DNA of 64,000 bases from Desulfovibrio mangrovi (GCF_026230175.1 NZ_CP104208.1:1178001-1242000), one strand, 5' to 3'; positions 43,908 to 56,033 are shown, numbered from the stretch's first letter. Numbers and translations: made by a program. The notes: a model not told the origin generated them from the sequence alone.

Positions 43908-45002
43908 CTAGCGGGTCATCTTGTCTGCTTCGAAGTTGTACTCGTCTTCGCGGTGCTGCGCCTTCAGGTCCAGCCAGTTGGAAAGCGAACGGGCCGCACG
44001 CAACCCACTGTACACCGCCTTGCCGATCTTGCTGGGGCCGGAGAGAACATCGCCCGCCACGAAAACGTTATCTATGGCCGTCATGTTCAGCCAGCGCACA
44101 TCGCCGCGCCGCACGTTCTCAAGCCCCAGTTCCTTCTGGAACGGCGGCGTGGGAATCTCGCCGATGGCCCCCACCACGACATCCACGGGCAGCACTTCGT
44201 TTTCGCCCGTCATACCGTTGGCAACCTCAATGGCCTGCACAACACCTTCCCCATGGATGGCCACAGGGGTACGGCGCTCCATCCACTCGCAGCCCATCTC
44301 ACGCATGCGATCGATTTCAAAGCTGCCGCAGGGCGCTTCCTTGGCGGTCTTGCGGTAGACGAGATACACCTTGGCCGCACCAAGGGAAATGGCGGAGTCC
44401 ACCACATCCACGGCCGAATGCCCTGCCCCGATAACGGCCACGGCCTTGCCCTTCACGTCCGGTACGGAAACATTGGTGGAGGCGTATTTGATGGCGCGGA
44501 TGGGAAAGAGGAACTCCAGCCCCGAATAGACCCCTTTGCAGTTCTCACCATGAATGCCCAGCTTGCGGGACTTCCACGAACCGGAACAGATCATCACGGC
44601 ATCATAGTTATCCACCAGATCGTTCAGGCTGAGGATATCGCAGGCAAAGTGATCCCCCTCCTCTTCATGAAGCGGGGCGCTGCAACATATCTTGGTGTTG
44701 GTGCGGAACACCACGCCAAGACGACGCTCCAGATCGCGCACACCGCGCTGAATGCGGTCCGCGGGAATCCTGTGGCTGGGAATGCCGAATACCATCAGGC
44801 CGCCCGGCTTGGGCAGCTTGTCATACACGTGTACCTGATAGCCGAGACAGGCAAGGTAGCCAGCCGTGGCCAGGCCGGAAGGACCGGCACCGATCACAGC
44901 AACATCCCGTCCGTTCGGCGGAGCGCTCTCCGCCTTCATAAACCCGAAATTCATGGCTCCGGAGACAAGTCCGGAACGTACGTTCGACGGGGTATCTGAC
45001 AT
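43908..45002 (-). CDS. GltD-like NAD(P)H flavoprotein oxidoreductase
   Basis: 364 residues from the ATG at 45002, with GAAGGATG before it; a frame start at 45062 is unsupported. FAD-binding VAVIGAGPSGLATAGYL near residue 33 and a second nucleotide site AVIGAGHSAVDVV near 193 with VYRKTAKEAP, then the FAD-closing FVAGDVLSGPSKIGKAVYSG. This is the core of the glutamate synthase small-subunit family but lacks its N-terminal iron-sulfur domain; that role may be filled by the ferredoxin-like protein encoded next. No gltB large subunit is near. A glutamate-independent electron-bifurcating or reductase function is equally possible. Confidence 0.88.
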   Translation of the reverse strand: MSDTPSNVRSGLVSGAMNFGFMKAESAPPNGRDVAVIGAGPSGLATAGYLACLGYQVHVYDKLPKPGGLMVFGIPSHRIPADRIQRGVRDLERRLGVVFRTNTKICCSAPLHEEEGDHFACDILSLNDLVDNYDAVMICSGSWKSRKLGIHGENCKGVYSGLEFLFPIRAIKYASTNVSVPDVKGKAVAVIGAGHSAVDVVDSAISLGAAKVYLVYRKTAKEAPCGSFEIDRMREMGCEWMERRTPVAIHGEGVVQAIEVANGMTGENEVLPVDVVVGAIGEIPTPPFQKELGLENVRRGDVRWLNMTAIDNVFVAGDVLSGPSKIGKAVYSGLRAARSLSNWLDLKAQHREDEYNFEADKMTR

Positions 45003-45105
45003 ACTTGCATCCTTCTCAAAAGTTCTTCCGTACTCCGTGCACCCATCGGATGCACCGACCATTCATACTGATCATACGAACAGGTTCAACGCACCAGCCC
45101 AACAC

Positions 45106-45135
45106 TGGTCAGACGATCAATATACGCGTTATAAT
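45106..45135 (+). promoter_or_regulatory. Predicted promoter of the double-ACT gene
   Basis: A perfect TATAAT (45130–45135) with TGGTCA 18 bases upstream. The remaining sequence to 45293 is an untranslated leader of about 150 bases in which I see no ORF. Confidence 0.45.
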
Positions 45136-45293
45136 GCCTGATGCAAGCCGGAACAGTGTGAAAAAGTGAACAATCGCAGAGCATGCATGCGTAACGTCGG
45201 CTTGTCATCATGCGTGGCAGATGGTACAAGACTAATCGCAACGCAACACCCCGTTACAGCGCGGTGGCACGTATACCAAGAAGAGGTCGCACC

Positions 45294-45725
45294 ATGAAAG
45301 TTGAACAAATCTCCGTATTTCTGGAAAACAAGGCTGGACGTCTGGCAGAAGTGACCCGCACGCTCACCGACGCGAACATCAACATCCGCGCCTTGTCCCT
45401 GGCAGACACCTCCGACTTCGGCATCCTGCGCCTCATCGTCAGCGATCATGAACGCGCCAAGGCAGTCCTCAAGGAAAACGGCTTCACCGTTGGTCGCACC
45501 ACCGTTGTGGCTGTTGAAGTTGACGACAAGCCCGGCGGGCTGAACCACATTCTTTCCACTCTCAGCGCCAACGGCGTCAACGTGGAATACATGTACGCTT
45601 TCGTGCAGCAGGGCGGCCAGAACGCCACGCTTATCTTCCGCTTTGACCGCACCGATCAGGCGCTGGAGATTCTGCAGAAACACAACATTCCGATCGTACC
45701 GGGCGAAAAACTGTACGAAAACTAA
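45294..45725 (+). CDS. Tandem ACT-domain amino-acid-binding protein
   Basis: 143 residues from the ATG at 45294 with AGAGGT upstream; the frame continues to 45210 without a ribosome site. Two ACT domains: 1–68 ([20 protein letters not shown]) and 72–143 ([20 protein letters not shown]). The glycines of both ligand loops (NKAGRL, DKPGGL) are present. Such stand-alone ACT pairs are small-molecule sensors, commonly beside phenylacetate-CoA ligase or indolepyruvate oxidoreductase genes; neither is here. Ligand unknown; an amino acid is expected. Confidence 0.9.
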   Translation: MKVEQISVFLENKAGRLAEVTRTLTDANINIRALSLADTSDFGILRLIVSDHERAKAVLKENGFTVGRTTVVAVEVDDKPGGLNHILSTLSANGVNVEYMYAFVQQGGQNATLIFRFDRTDQALEILQKHNIPIVPGEKLYEN

Positions 45726-45735
45726 TAATAACACC

Positions 45736-45762
45736 AAGGGCCGGTCAAACCGGCCCTTTTGT
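45736..45762 (+). terminator. Intrinsic terminator after the ACT gene
   Basis: AAGGGCCGGT, loop CAA, ACCGGCCCTT, then TTGTGTT. Confidence 0.88.
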
Positions 45763-45821
45763 GTTATATCCATGTCTCCTTCCCTGACTGTTATCGGGAA
45801 CACCCGTTCCGGAGTCCAGCC

Positions 45822-47297
45822 ATGGCCAAAAAGAAAAAACGCAGCCAGCATCATTTCGCCCCGCCACTCTTCAAGGATGTGAGTCTGATACGCCAGTCAG
45901 AGGCCGAGTGGCACGTCTTGCAGCAGGCCCCTATGCGCGTGCCCTGCCACGTTTTCGCCACGGATGCCATCCGTTCAACGCTGGACCTCACCACGCTCCG
46001 TCAGGCATGCAACGTGGCGACCCTGCCCGGCATTGTCACGGCCAGCATGGTGATGCCGGACGCCCACAGCGGATATGGTTTCCCCATAGGGGGCGTAGCG
46101 GCCTTTGATCCCGACGCAGGTGGCGTGGTCTCCGCCGGAGGCGTCGGTTTCGACATCGCCTGCGGCGTGCGCACGCTGGTTACCGGTCTTACCCCGGACG
46201 ATGTGGCTTCCAAACGTACTGAACTGGCCGAAGCCCTGTTCCACGCCATTCCCTGCGGTGTCGGCACCGGAGGAGACATAATCCTGAATGCCACCTCGCT
46301 TGACGCCATGCTGGAAGGAGGGGCCAAATGGGCTGTGGCGCAGGGGTACGGCACACAGGCCGACCTTGATCATACCGAAGAAGGGGGGCACATGCGTGGA
46401 GCCCGCCCCGAATTCGTCTCGGCAGAAGCGCGCAAACGCTTCACTGACCAACTCGGCACGCTTGGATCCGGCAACCATTACATGGAGATACAGCGGGTAA
46501 CCGACATCTACGACCCCGCTGCCGCGCAAGCATATGGCATTGCCGTTGACGACATACTGCTTTCCATCCATTGCGGTTCACGCGGGCTGGGCCACCAGAT
46601 AGGAACTGATTTCCTCCCCCGCATGGCGGATAAGACGGAGTATTTCGGCATCGACCTTCCGGAAAAGGAACTTGCCTGCGCTCCCATCCTCTCCGACCTC
46701 GGACAGGAATATCTGGGGGCCATGCGTGCGGGCATCAATTGCGCCCTTGCCAACAGGCAGGTGCTGACCCATCTGGCACGTGACGTTTTCAACACCATGT
46801 TCCCGCATGCCCGCCTGCGACTCGTATACGACGTGTCGCACAATACTTGCAAAGAAGAAGAGCATGTGGTGAACGGCAAAAAACGCCGGCTTTTCGTCCA
46901 CCGGAAAGGGGCAACCCGCGCCTTCGGTCCGGGACACCAGGAACTGCCAGGCTTCTATCGTTCAGTGGGACAGCCGGTCATAGTCGGCGGCAGTATGGGA
47001 ACCCCGTCATACATCCTCGCCGGTTGCGAAAGCTCTACCAAGAGCTTCTGCTCGGCAAACCATGGCGCAGGCAGGTCCATGAGCCGCACTGCGGCCCGTA
47101 AGATCATCCACGGCAAGGACATGCTTTCCGTGCTGGAACGCATGGGCATAAGCATTCGCACTTCGGACATGCGGGGCATTGCCGAAGAAGCTCCGGATGC
47201 GTACAAGGACGTAAACGCCGTGGTAGAGGCCACGGAACTGGCAGGACTCGCCCGCCGCGTTGTGCGGGCCGTTCCTCTCATCTGCATCAAAGGCTAG
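45822..47297 (+). CDS. rtcB: RNA-splicing ligase RtcB
   Basis: 491 residues from the ATG at 45822 with CGGAG upstream. RtcB joins 2',3'-cyclic phosphate and 5'-OH RNA ends using GTP and Mn2+. Signatures: PDAHSGYGFPIGGVAAF, VGFDIACGVR (Asp and Cys metal ligands), LGSGNHYME and SIHCGSRGLGHQ (His ligands), and SANHGAGR with the histidine that takes GMP. No archease, RtcA or RtcR gene is near. It is followed two bases later by a molybdopterin oxidoreductase gene, an odd partner. Confidence 0.97.
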   Translation: MAKKKKRSQHHFAPPLFKDVSLIRQSEAEWHVLQQAPMRVPCHVFATDAIRSTLDLTTLRQACNVATLPGIVTASMVMPDAHSGYGFPIGGVAAFDPDAGGVVSAGGVGFDIACGVRTLVTGLTPDDVASKRTELAEALFHAIPCGVGTGGDIILNATSLDAMLEGGAKWAVAQGYGTQADLDHTEEGGHMRGARPEFVSAEARKRFTDQLGTLGSGNHYMEIQRVTDIYDPAAAQAYGIAVDDILLSIHCGSRGLGHQIGTDFLPRMADKTEYFGIDLPEKELACAPILSDLGQEYLGAMRAGINCALANRQVLTHLARDVFNTMFPHARLRLVYDVSHNTCKEEEHVVNGKKRRLFVHRKGATRAFGPGHQELPGFYRSVGQPVIVGGSMGTPSYILAGCESSTKSFCSANHGAGRSMSRTAARKIIHGKDMLSVLERMGISIRTSDMRGIAEEAPDAYKDVNAVVEATELAGLARRVVRAVPLICIKG

Positions 47298-47299
47298 CC

Positions 47300-49204
47300 A
47301 TGAAACTGATTTCCGCCTGCACTCTCGATTGTCCCGACGCCTGTTCTGTCATCATAGAAAAGAAGGACGACGGCAGCGTTTCCATAACCGGCAACCCTGA
47401 GCACCCTTTCACCAAGGGATTCATCTGCTCCAAGGGCCGAAAGGCATACGAACGCCTGAGCAGCCCCGAACGCATTACCACTCCGCTCATGAAGGTGAAC
47501 GGCGAGTTCGTGCCGACTGACTGGGAAACCGCCCTTGACCGCATTGCCGACAAGCTGAAAGCCCTGAAGGAAGAACCGGCCTCCATACTGCACGTCCGCT
47601 CCCACGGCTATCGTGGGGCCCTTGCGGAAGCGAGCCACTTCCTCTTCCGCAGTCTCGGTGCCAGTGCAACCCGCGGCGCGCTCTGCGATGACGCCGGCAT
47701 TGAAGCAAGCATCATGGACTTCGGCGCACTGCACCACAATGACCCGCACGACCTGCTGAACGCAGGCTTCATCGTGAACTGGGGCAAGGATCTTTCCCGA
47801 TCCTCGCTGCACATGGGGCAGATCATCAAAGAGGCACGCAAACTCGGCAGAAAGGTCATTTCCATATCCCCCGGCGGCGATGGCAATGCCGACTATTCCG
47901 ATACGGTCATTCGCATCCGCCCCGGCACGGACCGCTTTCTGGCCGCCGCCATCATCCGTAAACTGCTGGTGCGCGGCTATGCGTCATCCTCTGCCCTGCT
48001 CAAATCCGCCAACTGGGATGGGTTCAAGGAACTCATTGCTGCACAGGATGAAGAAGACCTGCTCACGGCCTGCGACTGCTCGGCGGACGACATGCACATG
48101 CTGGCCAACATATACGCCAACATCGACATGAAGCCTGTGGCAAGCATCATCGGCTGGGGCATCCAGCGCCATGTGTACGGCGGTGAAAACGTCCGCTTCA
48201 TCAACGCGCTCGCTTTCCTGTCCGGTCAGGTTGGCCGCAGGGGCGGCGGCGTATACTTCAACATTTCCTCCGGACGCAACCTGAACACAGCCTGGGCAAA
48301 GAATGCGGGCACTCCCGCGCGCCGTCTGCTGCTTCCGGCCATCGGCAGAGAGATTCTTGCAGCAACCCCGACCATCAAGTTCCTCTGGGCAGACGGCAGC
48401 AACTTCGTCAACCAGACGCCCGATGCCGCCTCCAATGTCGCGGCCATGGATTCCATTGATTTCAAGGTAGTTGTAGACGCCTTCATGACCGACACGGCCA
48501 TGCGGGCAGACATCATTCTGCCCTGCGCCCTCAACCACGAGCGCGAAGAGATTCTGGGTTCCTGCCTGCACAACTGTGTTCAATATTCCGCAGCGGTATT
48601 CCCTCCCGCAGGTCAGGCCCGACATGACTTCGACATCATGACCGACCTTGCCGCCCGCCTCGGCATCACACCGCCTGCACGGGAATATGCGTTGCGGCAG
48701 GCGCTGGATGTTCCCCATCTTTCCACCACGCTGGAAGAATTGCGTGCACGCGGTTTCGCCGTTGCCGAGCATCCCTGCATAGCATGGGAGGATTACGATT
48801 TTGCCCATCCCGACGGCAAATACCGTCTGCCGGACGCGCTGCACACGGAACCCGCTCCGCCGCAAGGCTACCCCCTGAACCTCATGTCGCTGGTCCACCG
48901 CGACTACCTGCATTCGCAAATGCCGGAAAAGGAACAAAGCTCCAAGCCCACCGTTTGGGTCAATCCCGGCATTGCCATGCTGGGTGCGCTGGATCAGGCA
49001 AGGCCCATTTATCTTGCCACTCCGAAAGGGCGCATCAAGGTGCAGGTGGAGGTGCTGAAGGGGCTGCATCCGGAGTGCGTCATCATCCGCCGCGGCGGCT
49101 GGATGAAGTTCGGCAACTGCGCCAACCCCCTCATCGAACCACGCATCACCGACATTGGCGAAACCGCAGCGTATTACAGCCAGCACGCCCGACTGGAAAA
49201 CTAG
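47300..49204 (+). CDS. Molybdopterin oxidoreductase, DMSO-reductase superfamily
   Basis: 634 residues with AAAGG before the ATG, which lies two bases after the rtcB stop. Holds a bis-MGD molybdenum or tungsten site. N-terminal [4Fe-4S] ligands Cys7, Cys11, Cys15 and Cys43 (Cys-x3-Cys-x3-Cys-x27-Cys); later VNWGKDLSRSS, SISPGGDGNADYSDTVIRIRPGTD, GWGIQRHVYGG and LPCALNHERE, typical of the superfamily. No twin-arginine signal, so cytoplasmic. Cys129 (RGALCDDAG) is a candidate metal ligand, by alignment in my head only. Substrate unknown; shorter than formate dehydrogenases. The HdrD-like gene follows. Confidence 0.9.
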   Translation: MKLISACTLDCPDACSVIIEKKDDGSVSITGNPEHPFTKGFICSKGRKAYERLSSPERITTPLMKVNGEFVPTDWETALDRIADKLKALKEEPASILHVRSHGYRGALAEASHFLFRSLGASATRGALCDDAGIEASIMDFGALHHNDPHDLLNAGFIVNWGKDLSRSSLHMGQIIKEARKLGRKVISISPGGDGNADYSDTVIRIRPGTDRFLAAAIIRKLLVRGYASSSALLKSANWDGFKELIAAQDEEDLLTACDCSADDMHMLANIYANIDMKPVASIIGWGIQRHVYGGENVRFINALAFLSGQVGRRGGGVYFNISSGRNLNTAWAKNAGTPARRLLLPAIGREILAATPTIKFLWADGSNFVNQTPDAASNVAAMDSIDFKVVVDAFMTDTAMRADIILPCALNHEREEILGSCLHNCVQYSAAVFPPAGQARHDFDIMTDLAARLGITPPAREYALRQALDVPHLSTTLEELRARGFAVAEHPCIAWEDYDFAHPDGKYRLPDALHTEPAPPQGYPLNLMSLVHRDYLHSQMPEKEQSSKPTVWVNPGIAMLGALDQARPIYLATPKGRIKVQVEVLKGLHPECVIIRRGGWMKFGNCANPLIEPRITDIGETAAYYSQHARLEN

Positions 49205-49226
49205 CGCGAAGCCACAATGAACACGA

Positions 49227-49252
49227 CAAGCCCCCTGCATGCAGGGGGCTTG
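49227..49252 (+). terminator. 26-base perfect palindrome, probable terminator
   Basis: CAAGCCCCCTGCA followed by its exact reverse complement. The T tract after it is poor (TGTATTA), so termination may be weak or need a factor. Confidence 0.65.
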
Positions 49253-49397
49253 TATTATGAACAGGCGAAGTCCATCGGGGGGACCAATGGACTTCCCGTG
49301 TACATATCGACGACAACAACAGCTTCATCCGTTCCTTTGACAGTCCCTTGTCTTGCGGTATAGGTGCAGTCTGAATCAAACAGATGAAGTACGAAAC

Positions 49398-50756
49398 ATG
49401 AAGCCACATCGCCGCCCCCCAATCACACTACACAAGAAAGCTCAGCCCGCCCCCCATCCGATGGAGGCATCTACGGTCACGGCCACAGCTGCACCAGTGT
49501 GTGAAACAGCCACCACGCTGAGCAATGTTTCCGAGGCCTGTTCGGAATGCATGGCCTGCGTGCGGCAATGCGCCTTCCTGACCAAATACGGCACCCCCAA
49601 GGCGCTCGCGGCATCATATGAGTCGGCCCCGAGAACGCTTCGCGACCTTGCTTTCGAGTGCAGCCTGTGCGGCCTGTGCACCACCATATGCCCGGACAAG
49701 GCCGATCCGACGGCCATGTTTCTGGCTCTGCGCCGCGAGTCCACTACCGCCGGAGAAACACAGTTTCCGCGCTACAAGCCCATCCTAGGGTATGAGAAAC
49801 TCGGCAACTCGCCCATCTTCTCCTGCTACAGTCTGCCGAAGGGATGCGACACCATATTCTTTCCCGGCTGCACACTGCCCGGCAAGCATGCACACGCGAC
49901 CTCCGAACTGTTTGCCCATATGCGAGACGTGCTGCCAAGCATGGGCGTCGTGCTGGACTGCTGCAACAAGCCGTCGCATGATCTCGGCAGACAGAACCAC
50001 TTCGCGACCATGTTCGGAGAGCTGCTGGCCTTCCTGCTGAAGCACGGCATCCGCAACATTCTTGTCGCCTGCCCCAACTGCCATAAGGTGTTCAGCCAGT
50101 ACGCACCGTCCCTGAACATCCGGACCGTTTACGAATTCCTGTATGATCACGGACTGCAGCTCCCCACGTCCTCCACTACGGCAAAGGCTTCACGAGTTGC
50201 ACAGGAATCCTTTGCGGAATACACCGTACACGATCCCTGTCCTCTGCGGTCGGAGAGCGGCATACATGCAGCCGTGCGTGCCCTGCTCACCGGTTCCGGC
50301 ATTGCCATCACCGAAATGCGCCATAACAGAAGGAACACCCTGTGTTGCGGTGAAGGGGGCTCCGTCGGCTTCCGTGCGCCGGAGCTCGCGCTGTCATGGG
50401 GGAACTTGCGGGCAAAGGAAGCGCAGAACAGGAACGTGGCAACCTATTGCGCAGGATGCGTCAACTACCTCGGCAGGCACGTGAAGACGATGCACGTTCT
50501 CGACCTGCTCTTTCCCGCCACAGGCTCCAAGGCGCGGAAGAAGACAAGCGGCTTTCGTACCTACCTGGAACGCCTGCGCTTCAAGCGATACATCAAGTCT
50601 TTGCCTGCCGCAGTGTATCGCGACCGCCCCATACGCATTGGTGACCGATTCGTGCAGCTTCCGCAGCTTCCGCGTCTGCACGGCAAACGGGCACTTGCAG
50701 CGGCAACCGCAGCGGGCTGCGGGCTGCTCTGGTTTCTGCTCACCAGCTTCGCCTGA
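49398..50756 (+). CDS. HdrD-like iron-sulfur protein with C-terminal membrane anchor
   Basis: 452 residues from the ATG at 49398; no ribosome site is convincing, and ATG 49461 is an alternative. Two [4Fe-4S] motifs (CSECMACVRQC and CSLCGLCTTICP) precede two CCG (Hdr) cysteine domains: GCTLPGKH with DCCNKPSHD and CPNCHKVF, then HDPCPLR with LCCGEGG and CAGCVNYL. This is the heterodisulfide reductase D/GlpC plan, used to pass electrons to disulfides or quinones. The C-terminal 18 residues are a hydrophobic helix, suggesting an inner-membrane tail anchor. A gap of 190 bases separates it from the molybdopterin gene. Confidence 0.87.
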   Translation: MKPHRRPPITLHKKAQPAPHPMEASTVTATAAPVCETATTLSNVSEACSECMACVRQCAFLTKYGTPKALAASYESAPRTLRDLAFECSLCGLCTTICPDKADPTAMFLALRRESTTAGETQFPRYKPILGYEKLGNSPIFSCYSLPKGCDTIFFPGCTLPGKHAHATSELFAHMRDVLPSMGVVLDCCNKPSHDLGRQNHFATMFGELLAFLLKHGIRNILVACPNCHKVFSQYAPSLNIRTVYEFLYDHGLQLPTSSTTAKASRVAQESFAEYTVHDPCPLRSESGIHAAVRALLTGSGIAITEMRHNRRNTLCCGEGGSVGFRAPELALSWGNLRAKEAQNRNVATYCAGCVNYLGRHVKTMHVLDLLFPATGSKARKKTSGFRTYLERLRFKRYIKSLPAAVYRDRPIRIGDRFVQLPQLPRLHGKRALAAATAAGCGLLWFLLTSFA

Positions 50757-50775
50757 GTGCCAGACGTACTCCAAT

Positions 50776-50812
50776 AAAAAAAACCGGAAGCCTCGGCTTC
50801 CGGTTTCAATCC
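50776..50812. terminator. Bidirectional intrinsic terminator
   Basis: A-run, AAACCGGAAGC, loop CTCG, GCTTCCGGTTT. It ends the HdrD-like gene and, on the other strand, nadE. Confidence 0.9.
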
Positions 50813-50844
50813 ATTCATCTCTGTTTTCGAGAATTCCCGAACGG

Positions 50845-52521
50845 CTACATCAAGCCTTCGGGCAGATTCACGCGACAGGCCACCGGCATACGCCAGCCTG
50901 TTCCAAAGGCACGGTCCGTAATCTTGAGTCCGGGCGGAGCCTGACGCCGCTTGAATTCGGAAATACGCACCAGATGCAGCACCCTGTCCACGTCCGCCTC
51001 GGCAAAGCCCATGGCGAGCAATGCCGCGCGGCTGTGTTTCTCTTCCACATAGGCCTTGAGAATGGCGTCCAGCACCTCGTATTCCGGAAGACTGTCCGTA
51101 TCCTTCTGGTCGGGACGCAGTTCCGCAGAGGGAACCTTGTCGATGATGGCAACAGGAATCACTTCCCTGCCCTTGGCCGCATTCAACCAGCGTGAAATGG
51201 ACCAGACAAGGGTCTTGGGCACGTCGGAAATGACGGCAAGCCCGCCAGCCATGTCACCGTAGATGGTACAGTAACCGACGGAAAGCTCCGACTTGTTCCC
51301 TGTGGTGAGCAGCATCGCCCCGAGCTTGTTGGAAATACCCATGAGCAGATTACCGCGAATACGTGACTGGATATTCTCTTCCGTCACGTCCGGGGGCCTG
51401 CCTGCAAACACGGGCTCCAGCGCAGTGCCGAAAGCCTGCATCATGGGCTCTATGGGAATGATCTCCGTACGAATCCCGAGATTGCGGCCAAGCTCCAGCG
51501 AATCATCCACGCTGCCCTTGCTGGAATACGGCGAGGGCATGAGCACGCCAAGCACATTCTCAGGCCCCAGCGCTTCCGCCGCAAGGGCAGCCACAAGGGC
51601 GGAGTCTATGCCACCGGAAAGGCCGAGCACCACACTGGAAAAACCACATTTTCGGGCGTAATCGCGGGTTCCCAGCACAAGGGCGTTCCATGCCTGCGCC
51701 TCGGGAGCAGGATCTTCAGACTGAACAGTACCAATCCCCTCAAAGGGGTCAACGATCACCACGTCTTCAACGAATCCGAGTCCACGCGCAACGAGTTCAC
51801 CCGTTGCATCAAAGGCAATGCTCTTCCCCGCGAAAATCAGGTCGTCGTTGCCGCCCACCTGATTCACATAGACCAGCGGAACGCCATGGCGCGCTGCAAG
51901 CGAAGACAGCATCTTCTCACGGATGGCCTGCTTGCCCAGCGAGAAGGGAGAGGCAGACAGGTTCACGAGCAGATCGACCGATCCATCCAGCAACTCGGCC
52001 ACAGGGTCGGTGTCATAGTACCTGTGGTCAGTCCAGAAGCTCTTGTCGTTCCACACGTCCTCACAGATGGTCACGCCAAGCCGCTTGCCCGCAACCACCA
52101 CTCGACCGCAGCCCTTGCCGGGTTCAAAGTAGCGACGCTCGTCAAAGACGTCGTAGGAGGGCAAAAGGGTCTTGTGTGCCACCACAGTCGCCGTGCCGCC
52201 GTCCAGCAGCACGGCGCTGTTGAATACACTGTTCCCCACCGGCTCGAGGTTACGCACGGGCGCACCTATAAGCACGGCAGGCATGGGCGCAGCCGCAGCA
52301 GCCAGATCGCGGGCCAAGTCTTCCATAGCGGCCCAGCAGGCTTCCGCAAAGGATTCGCGGAGCAGAAGGTCGCGGGGCGGATAACCGCACACCGCCAGCT
52401 CGGGCGTGACGCACAGGTCAGCCCCCTGCTTCGCAGCTGTTTCTATGGCCTCACGGATGCGGCGGATATTGCCGACCACATCCCCCACAACGGGATTGCA
52501 CTGCAGCAGAGCGATACGCAT
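50845..52521 (-). CDS. nadE: Glutamine-dependent NAD+ synthetase
   Basis: 558 residues. Amidates nicotinate adenine dinucleotide to NAD+ using ATP and glutamine. N-terminal nitrilase domain with Glu (TPELAVCGYPPRDL), Lys (HKTLLPSYDVFDE) and Cys (GVTICEDVWN); C-terminal synthetase domain with the P-loop LGLSGGIDSAL and later TTGNKSELSVGYCTIYGDMAGG. Its ATG overlaps the TAA of dapB by one base, so the two are co-translated. Works in series with nadA–nadB–nadC elsewhere in the window. NadD (adenylyltransferase) is not here. Confidence 0.97.
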   Translation of the reverse strand: MRIALLQCNPVVGDVVGNIRRIREAIETAAKQGADLCVTPELAVCGYPPRDLLLRESFAEACWAAMEDLARDLAAAAAPMPAVLIGAPVRNLEPVGNSVFNSAVLLDGGTATVVAHKTLLPSYDVFDERRYFEPGKGCGRVVVAGKRLGVTICEDVWNDKSFWTDHRYYDTDPVAELLDGSVDLLVNLSASPFSLGKQAIREKMLSSLAARHGVPLVYVNQVGGNDDLIFAGKSIAFDATGELVARGLGFVEDVVIVDPFEGIGTVQSEDPAPEAQAWNALVLGTRDYARKCGFSSVVLGLSGGIDSALVAALAAEALGPENVLGVLMPSPYSSKGSVDDSLELGRNLGIRTEIIPIEPMMQAFGTALEPVFAGRPPDVTEENIQSRIRGNLLMGISNKLGAMLLTTGNKSELSVGYCTIYGDMAGGLAVISDVPKTLVWSISRWLNAAKGREVIPVAIIDKVPSAELRPDQKDTDSLPEYEVLDAILKAYVEEKHSRAALLAMGFAEADVDRVLHLVRISEFKRRQAPPGLKITDRAFGTGWRMPVACRVNLPEGLM

Positions 52522-53300
52522 TAGAAAATGTCCGACATGGTGTAGAGCTTGCCGGGCTGCTGCTTCTCAATCCACTGAGCGGCACGCAGGGATCCGGCGG
52601 CAAAGGTTTCACGGGAATGGGCCTGATGGGTCACTTCGATGCGTTCGCCGGGGCCCATGCAGTAGATGGTGTGCACGCCGACAACGTCGCCGCCGCGAAT
52701 GGTCTGCACGCCGATCTCTTCCTTGGGACGCTCGCCGATGATGCCTTCGCGATGATAGTTGGCAACATCCTTGAGGTCCCAGCCGCGAGCTTCGGCAAGA
52801 CACTCGGCAAGACGGATGGCGGTGCCGCTGGGGGAGTCCTTCTTCTTGTTGTGGTGCAGTTCCACCATTTCAAGATCGTACAGTTCACCAAGGTGCTTGA
52901 TCAGATCGGGCAGCACCTTGAGCAGCACGTTCACGCCCACGCTCATGTTGGGAGCCCAGAATACGCGGGTTGCCTTGGCAAGCTCTTCCAGCTTTGCCTT
53001 CTGTTCATCATTGAAGCCGGTGGTGCCGATGACAATGGCATTGCCATGGCGCGCGGCGGCTTCCGCATTGGCAATGCTCGCCTCGGGTGCGGTAAAATCG
53101 ATGATAACGCCACCGGGAACCTTGGGCAGCACCTCGTCAAGATCAGTGCCGACAACGCAGCCCCACGAATCAAGACGCTGCGTGTTACCGGGACGCTCCA
53201 CTACGGCTGCCAGCGTATGCTTGTCACTTGCCTGCACCAGGTTGGCAATGGTGTTCCCCATACGCCCATTGGCACCCATAACGATCACTAATACGCTCAT
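52521..53300 (-). CDS. dapB: 4-hydroxy-tetrahydrodipicolinate reductase
   Basis: 259 residues; AAGGAG five bases before the ATG. NAD(P)H-dependent step of diaminopimelate/lysine synthesis. N-terminal GANGRMG nucleotide-binding loop, [17 protein letters not shown] and the substrate motif [15 protein letters not shown] with its catalytic His and Lys are all present; the C-terminal [11 protein letters not shown] segment completes the family pattern. First gene of the dapB–nadE pair. Confidence 0.97.
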   Translation of the reverse strand: MSVLVIVMGANGRMGNTIANLVQASDKHTLAAVVERPGNTQRLDSWGCVVGTDLDEVLPKVPGGVIIDFTAPEASIANAEAAARHGNAIVIGTTGFNDEQKAKLEELAKATRVFWAPNMSVGVNVLLKVLPDLIKHLGELYDLEMVELHHNKKKDSPSGTAIRLAECLAEARGWDLKDVANYHREGIIGERPKEEIGVQTIRGGDVVGVHTIYCMGPGERIEVTHQAHSRETFAAGSLRAAQWIEKQQPGKLYTMSDIF

Positions 53301-53434
53301 ACGTACTCCTTACAAGCTGCTGACAACGTCATTGTTATATATAGGCATGCTCTGCACAGGGTCGCCCCTGCCCGTCACATGCATGCGACCCTATCCCAAA
53401 CCCGGTATGAATACGGCACACAAGCCCAACCGGA

Positions 53435-55945
<2,511 letters not shown>

Positions 55946-55960
55946 TTATCGTAAAAGGGA

Positions 55961-55991
55961 ACCGTACGCGAAACGCAGTTCCGCGTACGGT
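55961..55991 (-). terminator. Hairpin downstream of the GT2 gene, possible terminator
   Basis: ACCGTACGCG and CGCGTACGGT form a perfect 10-base stem around 11 bases; on the minus strand it is followed by TCCCTTTTAC, a poor T tract. Confidence 0.55.
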
Positions 55992-56033
55992 CCTGAAAAT
56001 TCAATATGTTGCCGAAACTGTTGCCGCCACCGG

